Assembly: GCA_037783545.1 (NCBI GenBank)
Contig: JBBELK010000540.1
Span: forward strand, 434,001-498,000
Source: Henricia sp. BOLD:AAB3569
Taxonomy: Eukaryota; Echinodermata; Asteroidea; Spinulosida; Echinasteridae
Reading direction: 5' to 3'
DNA length: 64,000 bases
Below are positions 30,701 to 43,400 of this stretch, one piece after another. The notes below the pieces were generated by a model that searched no databases, was not told the origin of the DNA, and worked only from the letters and a program-made list of their open reading frames with translations. A program made the translations under genes and the position numbers. The stretch's first letter is position 1, and each line of letters begins with the position of its first letter.

Positions 30701-33700
30701 CTGTGCTTTTTATAAATGTGCCTGGACTTCAGCACTGTCAACCAACTGATCTTTTTTATTGGCCTTGATCTAAAAATGTGGGAAAATATCGAAAATTACA
30801 CTGCAAAAGAGAAACAAAAAACCTGGTTTTGCCGAAATCCAGCAAGACAAAAACCTCCATGTTTAAATGTTTTTAAAGTAAATAATTGACCATTATGAAA
30901 CGCCACGATAATTTCAATATTTGTTGAACCAGCAATCAATTTGTTTGCTGGCCAAGGTTCAGTTGGCCAAGGTCAAGAAAAACGAGCTGTGTTTACCATA
31001 AACCGCCCAATCTGGAAAATCATGCAGGACCAACTTTCTTTTTATTGACAGATCAACAAAATGTTTATCCCCTTAAAATTTAAAGAAGTGGCTCACTCTT
31101 ATGTGATTTTATCCACATTTACATGTACATGCGTTTATTCTCAACCCTTGTGGATATGAAGAGTTTCATCGCAAAATGCTGTAAAAACGCCAGGTCCAAA
31201 AAATTAGATAATGGTGTCAGTACATTCTTGATTGGTGGATTCTATACATTTGTCAAATAGATTATTGGCAAAAAGTATTATATCCCACTAAAAAAAATGT
31301 GTTACTTATTGGAATTTGACATTCAGTGTAGTGCTTAATTGTAATGTAAAATGGCAGTTTTCTCCAAATGGCAAAAATGGACACTATTTTCAGCTAAAAT
31401 TAGAACCACAAAAAAATAATTTGCACATAGTTGCTGACGCACATGTATAAAGAACCAATTAGTTGTTGAAACTTTTTTTCCTAAAATTAGCTCCGACTCT
31501 GAGCGCATCTTTAACCACAGTAAAGTTCTCACTAGTTAATAATGTAAACACACAAATGGCAAAAAATAGCACTACACTATCTTGTTATCTGTGAGTGTGG
31601 GAAAAAGTACGAATAAAATAATTCTTCAAAAGAAAATTATCAAAGCAATGCTTACACACGTTGCACAGTAATGTTCAGTTCTTTCGCTGCCATGAATACA
31701 AACTTCTGGTAGCTATTCAGAACGGCATCATCATGACCTTTGACCTTCAACTCAACTGACTTGTACAGGTTCTCCATTTCTTCTGTGCTCTCCTTCAATT
31801 CAAATATACATGCCCTTCAATTATGGTTTTAGTTAAAAAGTATTCTTTAAAGATAGTATACATGATTGGTAAACTGTTACAAATAGTTTTATCCCTCTGT
31901 GTGATTGAAGATATGCATGATTAAAACCAACCTGAGCAAAAACCAGCTCCGTACTTCGTCTAACTTTTGAAAAAACGGTCAAAAAAGGGCTTGCAGTCAT
32001 TTCGCCCCAAAACCACTTCGCCCTGAACCATTTCGCCCTGAACCACGGCCTGTGCACGAAGTAGTTTTGGGGCGAAGTGGCATTTGGGCGATGTAGTGTT
32101 TGGGCGAAATGGCACTCGGGCCAAGTGGTTTGGGGCGAAATATGGCACTTGGGCGAAATGGTTTTGGGGCGAATTGAATTTTCGTCTCATGAGACGAAAA
32201 CTAATTGTTTTACTCATTTCTCAAAGACTATAGAACTTCAGACAAAACCATTTAAGGGGAAGTTTTCTACGGTCATCATGTTTATATTGTGTAAATTAGG
32301 CGTAAATCTGTGAACATTTCTGATTTTCGAGATTACCAATGATGTATACCGCCTTTAATACAATTTCCATGTAATTTTTTCCTGTCTAAAATGCTATCTA
32401 GAGAACATTAAAACATTTGCAGAAAAATATCTCAATTGCTAAAATGGGCTCTAGACGTGTACAAAAAGAAGCTGCTTTGCGTACCTGATTACTGGAAGTG
32501 CTGCTATCTGAAGTCTCATGACTTGTTAATATGCTTAGTGGTTGCAGACACGCTTGATGTGCACTTGAATGCAAACATGGTTGATAAAATGCTGGTTGTA
32601 CAGGAAAAGAAAAACAGGAGTGATATTGCGTGATATTCCAACACAAAGTACTTTGATATTCCAACACACTGTTCTTTTAATTTCAGAGTTTTCAACATAA
32701 ATGTTTATTCTTTTAATCACAGTAATATGCAAATATAACAATGGTTTGAGTTTTGACAGTCGATATTACATGTAGCTCCCCGAAGCGAACACCAAGGGGA
32801 GCTGATATTTTACCATATCTCTATACATATCTATACATATTCTTCCCCCAAAACCACACCAAAAGTGCAGGGGCCTTTTCACACTATTGCCCATATGCAG
32901 TACGATATGTGGCAGAGGGTATCCCCCCTACCATTGTTACCCCATTAGGCCTTTTCCCACTACCCACCTCCGACCAGGGTAACTTTTCTACCCGGGTAGC
33001 GGTAAATAACCTGGGTTACATTTAACCTGGAGTTTCTTTTCACACGACAAGCGTTAACCCGGAGAAGCACTTACCCGGGTCGTCTCTTACACGGGTACAA
33101 CAGCGACCCTTTTCCCACGGCATTACTGCATGCGCACGTACCCGGGTACACCAATCAGCACAAATACCCAGATCGATCGATCAGGCTGCACGCGCACACA
33201 CAAACATGGCAGACGACACAGAAACATCGCTGGCAATTTTGCTGTTAATATTTCGCATGTTTAATAATATTTATCGATGTGTGCTTTGTCACTGGCCCCA
33301 CACGTATTTTGTTGTACACTACCTTCAGAAGAGTACCAGTTTGACAGTGCCATTCAAGCGCGGGCGCACTTGCAACCTTTGACCCAATCATTGTTGCGGC
33401 AAGAATTTAACTCGCTAAATACCAGGTAGGCTATTGTCGTCGTTTCCCACGACAAACGTTTACCCGGAGAATCGTCTCAAGGTCGCCGTTAACCCTGAGA
33501 TTGGTGGGTTAACCCACCTCCCAAGCAGGGCTAGAAATTACCCGGGTTAAGTGGCTTTTTTGGCCAGATAACCCGGGTAATTCGTAACCCCGAGATTTGC
33601 CGTGGGAAACGAACCCTTAAGCCGGATAATCTCGGGGTTAAATCTTTCTGTTACCCAGGTTATTTCGGGGTTAAAGTGTTGTGGGAAAAGGCCTATAGTG

Positions 33701-36700
33701 TCTCAAACAACCAAGTTATTTCCAAAGAATTCCTTTCAGTTTTTAGAGGGGTTGTGTGCTAACAAAAGAGAAGAGTGTGTTGAGGTATAGGGGTGTTAGG
33801 GGGAGAGTCCCTTTGCCACATATTCCTGCTGGGTATACTATTGCCATGTGTTTAAAACCTATACACATCTCAGAATATTTTTTACCCAAATACAGTTCAA
33901 AATATGGGTCAACCATACAATGTACACTGCTTTCATCCTACTAAATGCACATGTGATGCCAGTTGGTAATGTAAAACGTCCATTACTAAAGCGTAGGGAA
34001 ACAGTTCACTGGTTTTAGTGTAGACCCAGTAACCTTGGCAACACAGTATAGGGCGACGTTTTCACTTTAGTACTCTACTCTACTTACATGTACATGTGAA
34101 TGGAAATTTCTGTGTTGAACAGTACAATGTCTGGTGGACTGGAAGTCTGAGAGAAAAAACAATTAAAAGAACTTTGTAAGATTTTACGTATTGCCTAAAC
34201 CATGACGTCCATTCCTGGAAACCAGATTTGCGGATATGGTACTGGGAACAATAGACCCTTTGCACAGACGGCCATGACAGGGGGTAAGTTTTCATATTTA
34301 AATGATGTGACAATAGATTCACAAAGTGCCTACTCGTGCTTGACGCATGGTGACAATGTAACTGCCCCCTGTCATGGCCGCCCGTCTATTCAAACGCAGA
34401 TACATGTAACTCTTTCACTACGGCTCACAGCGTCTCGAGAAATGTCTACTTCCGGATTGAGAGCGGCTGCCAGCGGCTCGCCTTTACACATAAACAAACG
34501 GTGGCCTTTAATTAATTACGTCACAGACCTTAAACAAATTACGTAGTGAAAGAGTCAATTCTATGGAAAAGTACTTCGGCATTGTATAAGGACAAATTAC
34601 ATCCTTTTAACGCCGCATGGATTGACACAAACAATTTACTTATTTTATGCTCCATTTATGGTGCAAGAGAATAAAATTTGACTTGCAAAGATTTTTCCCG
34701 ATAAAATAGTTGACTTTTCAAATATTTTTGTACAATTTTAATCTTTTATTTATTTATCTGGGTTTATTACCATGCACGGACACCCAGAATTTTCCTTGTT
34801 ATGACATATAAACCATGTAAAATTTTTAGTTTGATGATAAAATCGCAAATTTAGGAGGGAAAAGTGAAATAAATTTAGTAAGGAAACAATTTACTAAGGA
34901 AATTGTCTTTTAGGAATTGTTCCAAGCATAGGTTTAGCTTTATGGGGGTCTATTGGGTCCATGCATGGTAATCTTTCCATCTATCCTATTTATTTGAATT
35001 TGTTTAGGCCTATTTATTTATTATTTATTTATTAATTGTTTTATATTGCTCAATCCAAGCTCGAATTCGGGCATTTCACAATAGGGGTATTACCAAGCGT
35101 TTCATGCGGAAAGGCTACATTCGATGTGCGCGCGCATTAGGGGAAAAAGGTCAACACGATCATTGCTAGACGTGTGAAAAAAGCATATTAATAATGTTTA
35201 TTCTCAAGAAAAGAGCATAGATTTAATTTTTTCTTTGCAAACATTGTTAACTGTGTTTAAATAATCTAGGCTTCCTAAATAAACTTTTCAAATCAAATCC
35301 GATATGTTTGTGCAGTAAACGAATAAACCGATGTAAACTGCTCATGCCCTCTCCGACAGAAACGCTTGGTGGCGCTCTTATTGTGAATTGCCTGAATTAA
35401 GGAGATTTGAAAATTACCGCTGATGACAGTGACTCCATCTTATTATTATTCCCAGTCTCAAAACTGTTGGGGTGTTATTCCTCAAAAGCTCCACCTACAC
35501 AGAGTAAACAAACTTCAACAAGTAAAACTGCAAACGTTTCGGCATTCATTCCGTTCACTTGTCGCCACTGAGTTGCCGTGTGGCAAGTCTATGGAACATG
35601 TTTAAAGATAGTATACATGTACATGATTGGTAAACTGTTACAAATGGAAGATATGCACGATTAAAACCAACCTGAGCAAAAACCAGCTCCTTACTTCGTC
35701 TAACTTTTGAGAAAACAGTCCCGGACCATGACCTGTGCATGAAGTGGTTTTGGGGCGAAATGGCACTTGGGCGAAATGGCACTTGGGCGAAGTGGTTTGG
35801 GGGCGAAATGGCACTTGGGCGAAATAGTTTTGGGGCGAATTGAATTTACGTCTTGCGAGATGAAAAATAATTGTTTTGCTCATTTCTCGAAAACTACATG
35901 TACATGTACATGTATAGCACTTCAGACAAAACCATTTCAGGGGATGTTTTCATGTTACCATGTTTATATTGTGTACGTTATGTGTAAATCTGTGAACATT
36001 TCTGATTCTTCGAGATACCAATCATGTGTACTGCCTTTAAGTATTTTCACGGAAATTGTTATATGTTCTTCACTCCTAAATTCACTTCCCTTTAAAATAT
36101 TAACACTTTTTGATGGTTATTGTGTCATATTAAAGAAAATAAGTGGCGACCAGTAAACATAATTCTTTCCGACATTTTATTACACGAAAAGATTACCATG
36201 CACGGACACCCACTGGGACCCCACGCACTAAACCTATGAGACTACTCTGAGAAATTCTGAAAAGGTTTTTCCTTAGTAAATCGTGACACTATTCCTGCTT
36301 AATTTTGTGTTTTTACACACTTTATCAATCATAAAAAGGCAAATCCTGGGTGTCTGTGCATGGTAATTCACAAAATATTAACATTTTGGGTTCATAAACA
36401 TGCACAGACACCCACTGGGACCCAGGATTTTCCTTTTTATGACATACAAGCCATGTAAAAATGTTAGTTTGATGATAAAAAAAGAAAATTATGAGGGAAA
36501 AGAGTCATCAATTTCAAGGAGAAACTTATAATTTTGGAGAGTTGTCCCATAGGTTTAGCGCATGGGGTCTCAGAGGGTGTCCGTGCATGGTAATATTTCC
36601 AAAATTATTATAAACTTCTATTAGTATTACCACCCTTCCCCTCCCCTCTCTTCACCCTTCCTCCATGCTTCACCACACGCCCCCACCGCCCGCGCCCGCC

Positions 36701-36942
36701 CACAGGCCAAAACCTCATCTCCCGCGGCCCGCGGCAAACGGCGCGCGCGGCAAACACTCTTCGTAGTCGTAGATGACGAATTTAATAAGCGTTTTAAAAA
36801 TTCTTTATTTCTGGAAAAGACAGCACTCCCACTGACAAGACTGACAATATTTGGCGAAACATAAAGAGGTATTTACTGCTTTGAAACTGCTGAAAACTCC
36901 ACCAATCTTTTTCGAAAACACACTCCGCATGAAGGCTGCCAT
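27739..36942 (-). CDS. mrps10: Mitochondrial ribosomal protein S10 (uS10m)
   Basis: Minus strand, six exons: 36942-36846 (or 36837), 32591-32485, 31792-31656, 30769-30661, 29607-29518 and 27882-27739, with consistent phases. Product is about 227 residues; human MRPS10 has 201. It is a small-subunit protein of the mitochondrial ribosome. The N-terminus, [20 protein letters not shown], is a basic, serine-rich presequence lacking acidic residues. The S10 core is plain: [35 protein letters not shown], then [20 protein letters not shown], very close to human. The tail is serine/acid-rich ([12 protein letters not shown]) and longer than in human. Exons 3-6 are secure. Exon 2 is supported by a good acceptor and matching phase. 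Exon 1 rests on start context, presequence character and phase, with two possible GTCAGT donors. Confidence 0.92.
27899..28428. mobile_element. GGGGTCACAC-ended MITE (hAT-like)
   Basis: GGGGTCACAC at the left is inverted as GTGTGACCCC at the right. The interior is full of GTAATACGATTA-type words in both orientations. It lies 17 bases from the last mrps10 acceptor. A relative at 61606-61868 starts GGTTCACACGAATCCCAA. Confidence 0.6.
28673..28813. mobile_element. Palindromic TTAA MITE (CACAGGCTCGTCAGCA), copy 1
   Basis: A near-perfect palindrome of about 140 bases. TTAAAGGCACAGGCTCGTCA is inverted as TGACGAGCCTGTGCCTTTAA, with TTAA at each end. Other copies are 41524-41663 and a half copy at 56192-56290. 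Confidence 0.75.
29995..30300. repeat. SINE-like repeat, copy 1
   Basis: Contains TTGGAGAGAGGCAACTTGTG, AAGTGCCTTGCTCAAGGGTA and CGCTCGGCCACGGTACTCCA. Related, more decayed copies lie at 50560-50710 and 58395-58560. The last reads GGGTATCGAACCTGCAACCC, a tRNA T-arm-like stretch in antisense. The phrases match a type widespread in marine animals, as I recall it. In mrps10 intron 4. Confidence 0.5.
30418..30592. mobile_element. GCGTAAG palindromic MITE, copy 1
   Basis: CAGCCAATTTCACGAATCC at one end, TTGCGTGAAATCGG at the other; the interior has GCGTAAGCTGCGCAA and GGGGCTTATGC. An inverted copy lies at 51957-52090. Confidence 0.6.
30770..31655. other. mrps10 intron 3, nothing recognised
   Basis: AT-rich intron sequence without a visible transposon end, RNA gene or extra exon. 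Confidence 0.4.
31847..32358. mobile_element. TTCGCCCC MITE, copy C
   Basis: Full-length inverted copy: TTAAAGATAGTATACATGAT at the left, ACCAATGATGTATACCGCCTTTAA at the right. In mrps10 intron 2, ending 55 bases upstream of exon 3 on the minus strand. Confidence 0.75.
32898..33831. mobile_element. CACGATATGTGGCA element split by a nested MITE
   Basis: The ends and the phrase GAAGAGTGTGTTGAGGTATA match the copy at 22728-22993, but this one lacks the long G run. The element at 32947-33694 is inserted into it. Confidence 0.6.
32947..33694. mobile_element. AGGCCTTTTCCCAC-ended MITE
   Basis: AGGCCTTTTCCCAC at the left is inverted as GTGGGAAAAGGCCT at the right. The interior is packed with ACCCGGGTAA/TTACCCGGGT words in both orientations. 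Nested in the element at 32898-33831. About 750 bp, non-coding. Confidence 0.65.
33832..34265. other. mrps10 intron 1, no element recognised
   Basis: No exon or transposon end recognised in this part of the intron. Confidence 0.35.
34266..34387. mobile_element. Short MITE, GGCCATGACAGGGGG ends
   Basis: AGACGGCCATGACAGGGGG at the left is inverted as CCCCCTGTCATGGCCGCCCGTCT at the right. About 120 bp. Confidence 0.6.
34408..34555. mobile_element. Short MITE, ACTCTTTCACTACG ends
   Basis: ACTCTTTCACTACG at the left is inverted as CGTAGTGAAAGAGT at the right. About 148 bp, non-coding. Confidence 0.6.
34766..34972. mobile_element. ATTACCATGCACGGACACCC MITE, copy 1
   Basis: ATTACCATGCACGGACACCC at the left; GGGTCCATGCATGGTAAT, a near-inverse, at the right. 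Two further copies lie at 36192-36367 and 36393-36593, all in mrps10 intron 1. Confidence 0.7.
34973..35601. other. mrps10 intron 1, AT-rich, nothing recognised
   Basis: Includes TTTATTTATTATTTATTTAT-type simple sequence near 35015. No exon or element was recognised. Confidence 0.4.
35602..36040. mobile_element. TTCGCCCC MITE, copy D
   Basis: TTAAAGATAGTATACATGTA at the left, TGTGTACTGCCTTTAA at the right. Shorter internal TTCGCCCC-type repeat than copy B. In mrps10 intron 1. Confidence 0.7.
36192..36593. mobile_element. Two adjacent ATTACCATGCACGGACACCC MITE copies
   Basis: Copies at 36192-36367 and 36393-36593, separated by about 25 bases. Both have GGACACCC/GGGTGTC-type inverted ends. 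The second shares TTATGACATACAAGCCATGT with the copy at 34766. Confidence 0.65.
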
Positions 36943-37471
36943 CTTGACTGGCTTTAAAGTTGTTTGAGATCACTATTCGTATTTTTCGAGGTTGGAATAT
37001 ATTTCTTTTCGTTTTTCATACAATAAAAATTCCGTTACATTTCTGTAATTTATAATGATTTATTTTTTTTGTTATATTGTCAGAAAAACGCCTCAACAAT
37101 AGATAGACCACTAATAGGAACAGTACGAGGATGTTTTCATCACCATAGCTCCCATGCATGCTGAGCTAGTGCTAGCTAGCTACAGGCTTGCATAACTTTA
37201 CATAGGGCCTAAACTGTGTATGTACTGTGTTTAATGCATGACAGATACAAAATAATCTAATGCCATGCCGCAGTTGTACATTGTCTTAACTCAATTAACT
37301 GCAAATATTGTCTATGTTTAACTATAGTGTTGCCTCTAACATTAACAAGTATAACGTCGTTAAAAAAGCCTCATCTACAAAGACAAAGTACAAGACAGCC
37401 CAGGCAAACCTTTTACCGACCATGCAGTAAAAGTTATTTTGATGAGTAGTTTAGTTATTAGATGATACACA
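36943..37471. promoter_or_regulatory. Shared divergent promoter interval, mrps10 and dnal1
   Basis: About 530 bases separate the start codons of mrps10 (minus) and dnal1 (plus), so both promoters must lie here or in the short leaders. The mrps10 start sits in CAAGATGGCAGCC, close to the AAGATGGCGGC (YY1-type) motif common at start sites of housekeeping genes. I see no strong X-box for the ciliary gene. Assigned by position. Confidence 0.45.
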
Positions 37472-40400
37472 ATGTCAATGGTAAGTATTAGACTAGAGCA
37501 TTAATAATAATAAATGTTTCTTGGTTACCTAGTAATTGTGTTATTAAAATTGTTTGTAGGCCTATTAGTATTGTAACATCAAAAGTACGGCATTTTTATA
37601 TAGTTTGACACCTCTTTTTAAATACATAATTATGTATTTTACAGTTGATTTTTTTTTAAAAATCAATTTTTATGACAACAATCAACTCTTCTTCAGTCCT
37701 ACATATGAAAAAAGCGTGAATAAGTCCAATGCGATATAAAATTTTGTTCCTGTTCAATGTTTATTAAAGGTTTTGTTTTGAAAGGAAATATGAAACAGTT
37801 GTTCATTACTCATACTCTTATCTTAGTCATAGCCATACCTTCTAAGTTCTATCTTGCAGCAATTGTAATTTTACAATGGGTGAGGTCATAATTCTGTGTG
37901 TGTTACGTGTTAGTGTTAGTTTAACCATGGTTTAACAGATCTGTTAACACGGCATTTATCTCGACCTCTAACGGAACGTCCAGGTTAACACCATGTTAAC
38001 AGATCTGTTAGCAAGGTGTTAACACCTTGTTAATTCTCTGCACTGTACATAGGGCGAAATCACAACTCTGGGTTGCGTGTTAGTGTAACAGATCTGTTAA
38101 CTTAATCAAAATTGTGACCTCAGAACGAACACCGTGTTAACTCGATGTTAACGTGATGTTTAGGACATTTGAGATAACCATCAAATGTTTAGACCCAATT
38201 TAATTGCACCTGACATCACACTTTAGTATTGTGATATTACTGTGGCATTATTATTATCAATATTGCATTTTTTTGTGGGACACCCAAGTTGTCATGTTGA
38301 TTGGTCCAGGCGAAGTTTGTTCCCTTTTTAGTTTTAAAGTACACATTTATCCAAGCTCTTTTTGCTTTGCTCTTTCTTACAGTCAAAAGGAACAACAATA
38401 AAAGATGCTCTCGCCAAATGGGTAAGTATAAATCATCTTGGACGTGCTAGCTGAATATCAATCTTACACGCCTATACACCTCCTTGGGCTGGACACACTG
38501 CAGTCACGGAGAGAACAATTGTGTCTCTCCTTTGCCAAACCAGTACCAAATTCTGTGTTAAAGAAACATCTTCCTTCAAAATTTGAGACTAATACATGTA
38601 TCGTTTACGAAACACGAATTGTTATCGTGCGTTCCGTTGCAGAACTGAACGTTTTAAAAAGAGCCCTATGCTGCATATTATTCAACTGCTTAACAACTCT
38701 TAGAGGAAATTTGGTATCAAGCTCATCTTAAATCACAATCCGCATTAAATTTGTTTGTTGTACCGGTAATTGTTTCGATATTGTGAGGATGTTTTTAAAG
38801 CTGTATTTTTATTTATGTATTTTTAATGTACTCTAATCTCTGCAATTCAGCCACAGCTGCGATTCAGATAATGTGCAATAAACCTGAAATGAATGAATGA
38901 ATGAATGGATGAAGAAAGCTGTTTAAAAATTGTTAATTTCTTCCTGTAAATAACAACAAAATAAATGCAGTGGTCCTCCATGTATGATGCATTAAATATA
39001 CAGTTAGATTATTTTGGGCCTAAATGCAGTCTTATCAGCGATTGGAAATGGTTTTGGGGCGAATTGAATTTACGTCTCATGAGACGAACAATAATTGTTT
39101 TGCTCATTTTTCAAAGACTATAGCACTTCAGTCAAAACCATTTCAGGGAAAGTTTTCTGCCATCATCATGTTTATATCGTGTAAGTTATGTGTACATCTG
39201 TGAACATTTCTGATTCTTCGAGATACCAATCCGGTATACTACTATTTGTAATGTTTTTATGTGTTGAATAAATTATAGGCAGAGAAGGAAAAACAGGAGC
39301 AGGGGGGTGAAGTCAAAGTGAGTGATGCCAAGGTGGTTAAGCTGTACTTCCAGATACCTCCTATTGAGAAGATGGATGCTTCACTATCTACGCTCACATC
39401 ATGCGAGTAAGTAGTGCTCAATGCTAACTCACGCAACCAAGTCTAAATTTCATAATGCTGCTGGGTCTTTCTATAAATTAGGGGTCCAAATGTGTGGCAT
39501 TTAGTGTCCCCCGTTACACCTGATATGTGTTATTTTTCGTACAAAAATCATTAAAATGGCCTTTAAACCATTTTTAAACCTAACCCACTCTTTGAGATGG
39601 AAAGTATTTAAAGAATGTGTCCTGAATTTACAAAAACAAGATGTAAAATGCAACGGGAGACACCAACATTGGACCCCTAATTTATAGAAAGACCTAATTG
39701 CTTTTAGAGAGATTGTACAGATTTTAAAAATGTGCATAGATGTGGTTTTTAAATGTCTTGAGTTGTGGACTATCTTCCTGAACTAGGGCCAATTTCATGG
39801 CACTGGTTAGTCTGTGCTACTCTGTAGATTTGTGGGCGGAACCGGACTGCGCTATTGACCTACGGTACTCACGTAAGAGATGACGGAGGTCATATGCAAA
39901 TTTGGCCTCGCACTGCTGCAATGTTGCTACCTTATCAGTATCACGTGGTGCCCATTCTATGGACTGTATACAATGCAGTGCGTGTTTACTGTACGAACAT
40001 TAGTAGCCAGACCTTCGTAGAAGTCATATGGTCAAAAAGGTAAGAATCGATACAACATTGAAACAATCGCACAGCAGAATCGGCACGCTACGAGAAAAAA
40101 CAAACGACAAAGGTCTTGTAGCCAATATAGGCACTGTTAAGCTCAAATATTTGCTTGGAAAAGAATTTATTTGCCAAAATTGTATGTAAACAAAACTGTG
40201 AAATTGTGTGCTTGGAATCAGTGTCAAAATATCGATAAATGCACATCACAAATGATTTTGGATGGTAACCCATTTTTGTGCTTAACAGCGCCATGAAATT
40301 AGCCCCATAACCAGGACTTGAAATACCCTCTGAGCATTGGTCTTAAGCATTGGTCTAGTGCTTTACGTTACTGTATTAGACTGATAGTTGGGTGCCTAAT

Positions 40401-43400
40401 TCAAACATCAAACGTGTGTGTTTTCCTGGTAAAACTCGTAAAAAGTTATATTATGGAGCATTTGAGCCAGCCCTGTGGTTTTATAGATTTTTACAATATG
40501 TACTAGCCCTGGTAATAAAATATATAATCCTTCCAGACTATGAACAATTATTTAGTTGAATATTAATTTGTATCCTTGCAGGCAGCTGTCCTTGTCAACC
40601 AACTGCATAGAGAAGATTGCTAATCTGAATGGATTGAGTAAGTTGAAACAAAGAAATTAAGTCTTGATTCAGAAGACCTTATGAAAGAGACATTTTGCAG
40701 AACTACCAACATTGATCTTTATAGCCCATGATGGGCTTGGTAAAGCAGGCCAATTGAATTATACTTTAAATTAAAACTGACCAGGCGCACTTTTTATTCA
40801 TTTTAAGTGTGCAAAGAAATTGGGCTGAATCCGGATATGAACCCAATTAAGACTCATGTTTAATGTACCAACACTAGCTCTGCCAACTGAGCCATCTACC
40901 AACTCCCAAATGCGTCAAGCTCTCCAACGCTTGTGATTTTGTGTTTAAATCCAAAGTTAAAAACAACTACAGGTATAAACATCTTTACCTCTTAAATTGC
41001 AGTAAACATGCCACATTCCCCTTAAACTCAACTGAAGATTTATTTCCTTTGTTACTTAGCAGATCGGAGTGAAAAACCCCTTAAACAATATTTCATTGTG
41101 TTGGGGCCCCTGAAACAGGCCTTTATCAGGTAATAGACCTTTATCACGGTGCGTCCATCTTTGTCTTGTTCCCCACTGCATACGTGTACATGTCGGGCAC
41201 GATCAGTGCGTGTGCGTGTCTGCGCGATAGAGAGAATCATTGTCCGCGCTGCGCGTTTTCTTGATCGCATCGTGCGCATGTCATTGTGATGCACACATAG
41301 CTCCATGGATGCACACAATGAACATTTTCAACAAGGGGCCAAACTATTTTATTTCGGCAAGCCTCGCTTTGGTTACGTTAATTTTAATAGGGGAAAAGGA
41401 AAGATGGCCGCACCGTGATAAAGGTCTATTGCCTGTGGGCCAGGAGGATTAAGCCCTGTTTCAGGGGTTCTACACAATGGAATCATGTTAACGGACTTTT
41501 CACTCCACATAATTCACCTGAGTTTAAAGGCACAGGCTCGTCAGCAATGCGCGCTCGCCAAATGTGTGCCACGCAATACGCAGCTCCATAGCAAAGGCAT
41601 GGAGCTGCGTGTTTCAAGCACGAATTTGGCGGGCGCGCATTGCTGACGAGCCTGTGCCTTTAAGGGAAAAGTGGCAATTAACTCACCGCAATTTAAGGGG
41701 TAAATATCACAGCAAGGCTTCATGATGTGTTTGTGTGAATGGTAGAGGCATGGTACAGGGTCTTCACAAAGTTAATTTTTTATTTTTAATCAGCAAAGCC
41801 AGTAATTTCTCAGTTTGTATTTTTTGTGTACAGAAAACTTGAAGGTTCTTTCTCTGGGACGAAATAACATCAAGAACTTGAATGGTCTGGTAAGTTCAGA
41901 CGTGTGCTGTGATTTTTGTCATGGATTAATTATGATTTTTTTTTTTTAAGTGTTTATTTCGTTTTTTGTTGTTTTGTTTTTTTACATTTAACCGTCATCT
42001 GGTCTAAAAGCCCATTTGCAGTGACCCAAAATTTTACTTCTTGAGTTGACAAGAAAAATCTTACCCATTGTTGATAGCAATTAATGGTAACAAATGCCAC
42101 ATGAATTTATTTCTGTCCAAAATTGTACTTTCTTTACAACTGAACGTGTTTTGTTTTTGTTTTAAATGTATATGTGCACAAACATTTCTTACCATTCACT
42201 AAACACACAAACCATGAATAGATTTTAAAGGTTTTTTCGAGCATTGATGCATCTATAGCTGAAATTTCTGCATTCGAGTTTAACAACATTCTTCTTTAGA
42301 TACCGTATGTTCCTGGAATCTGTAACAAGTTTCATCTTGCAAATGATACATTGAGCCTTTAATCAAATGATTGCATGTCTTTTATTGTCATTTGGCTTGT
42401 CTTCTTCATGCAGGATGCAGTGGCTGACACACTGGAGCAACTCTGGATCTCATATAACTACATTGAAAAACTCAAGCCCATACAAAATCTCAAAAAGCTC
42501 AAGGTAGGATCGAGTACATTGTTTATTTGAAATGTGAAATGTGAGATTAAAGGCAGAACACATAATTGGTAAGGCCGTTACAAATAGTTTTATCTCCCTG
42601 TGTGATTGAAGATATGCATGATTAAAACCAACCTGAGTAAAAGTCAGTTCCGTACGTCATCTAACTTTTGAGAAAACAGTCAAAATAGCTTTACAGTCAA
42701 TTCGCCCAAAAACCACTTCGCCCTGAACCACTTTGCCCTGAACCATGGCCTGTGCACGAAGTGTGTTCGGGGCGAAGTGGCATTCGGGCGAAGTGGTGTT
42801 TAGGCGAAGTGGTTTTGGGGAGAAGTGAATTTTCATCTTACTCATTTCTCAAAGACTATAGCACTTCAGACAAAACCATTTTAGGGGAAGTTTACTGACC
42901 GTCATCATGTTTATATTGTGTAAGTTATGTGGTTTTGGAGGATTGAGGAATGTTTTAAGAAAACAGAAAGTTGCATTCATAATAGCCCAATGCATAGTTC
43001 CGATTTTGCCCAGTTAACCCCGCCCCCTTGGACATTGTTGCTATGGCTCACACGCTATCGTCAAAATTGGCGACACGCAACGCACAAAGCAATGGGACTT
43101 TTAACGGAAAGCACAGATTCATTGAAGAAAACTCAAAGGTATTCATGTTTCAGGGTCAACAGTTATCTTATAACACACTGAGTAAATTAGGGCCAGTAAT
43201 ACAGGGATGTCATATCATGAAATACGTGCTTTCGTACCTTTGAACAACGAAACGACCGGCCTTGAAACCAAAAATTCACCCGGATCGTCACATACAACAC
43301 TGTACAAATTGTATGGGGCCGGCAGAACATATCGCGTGATCATGTTGTTGTGAGCGTAGTGCACTTTGACCTATGTGGGTGACATCTGCTAGCTCTGTTG

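Noticed and set aside
33186-33260. Alternative first exon for mrps10 starting [19 protein letters not shown]
   Set aside because: It lies inside a MITE, soon hits a stop without a good donor, and fits worse than the presequence exon at 36942.
37501-37560. X-box-like GTTACCTAGTAATT near dnal1
   Set aside because: It matches only half of the RFX consensus and lies in intron 1; not strong enough to call.
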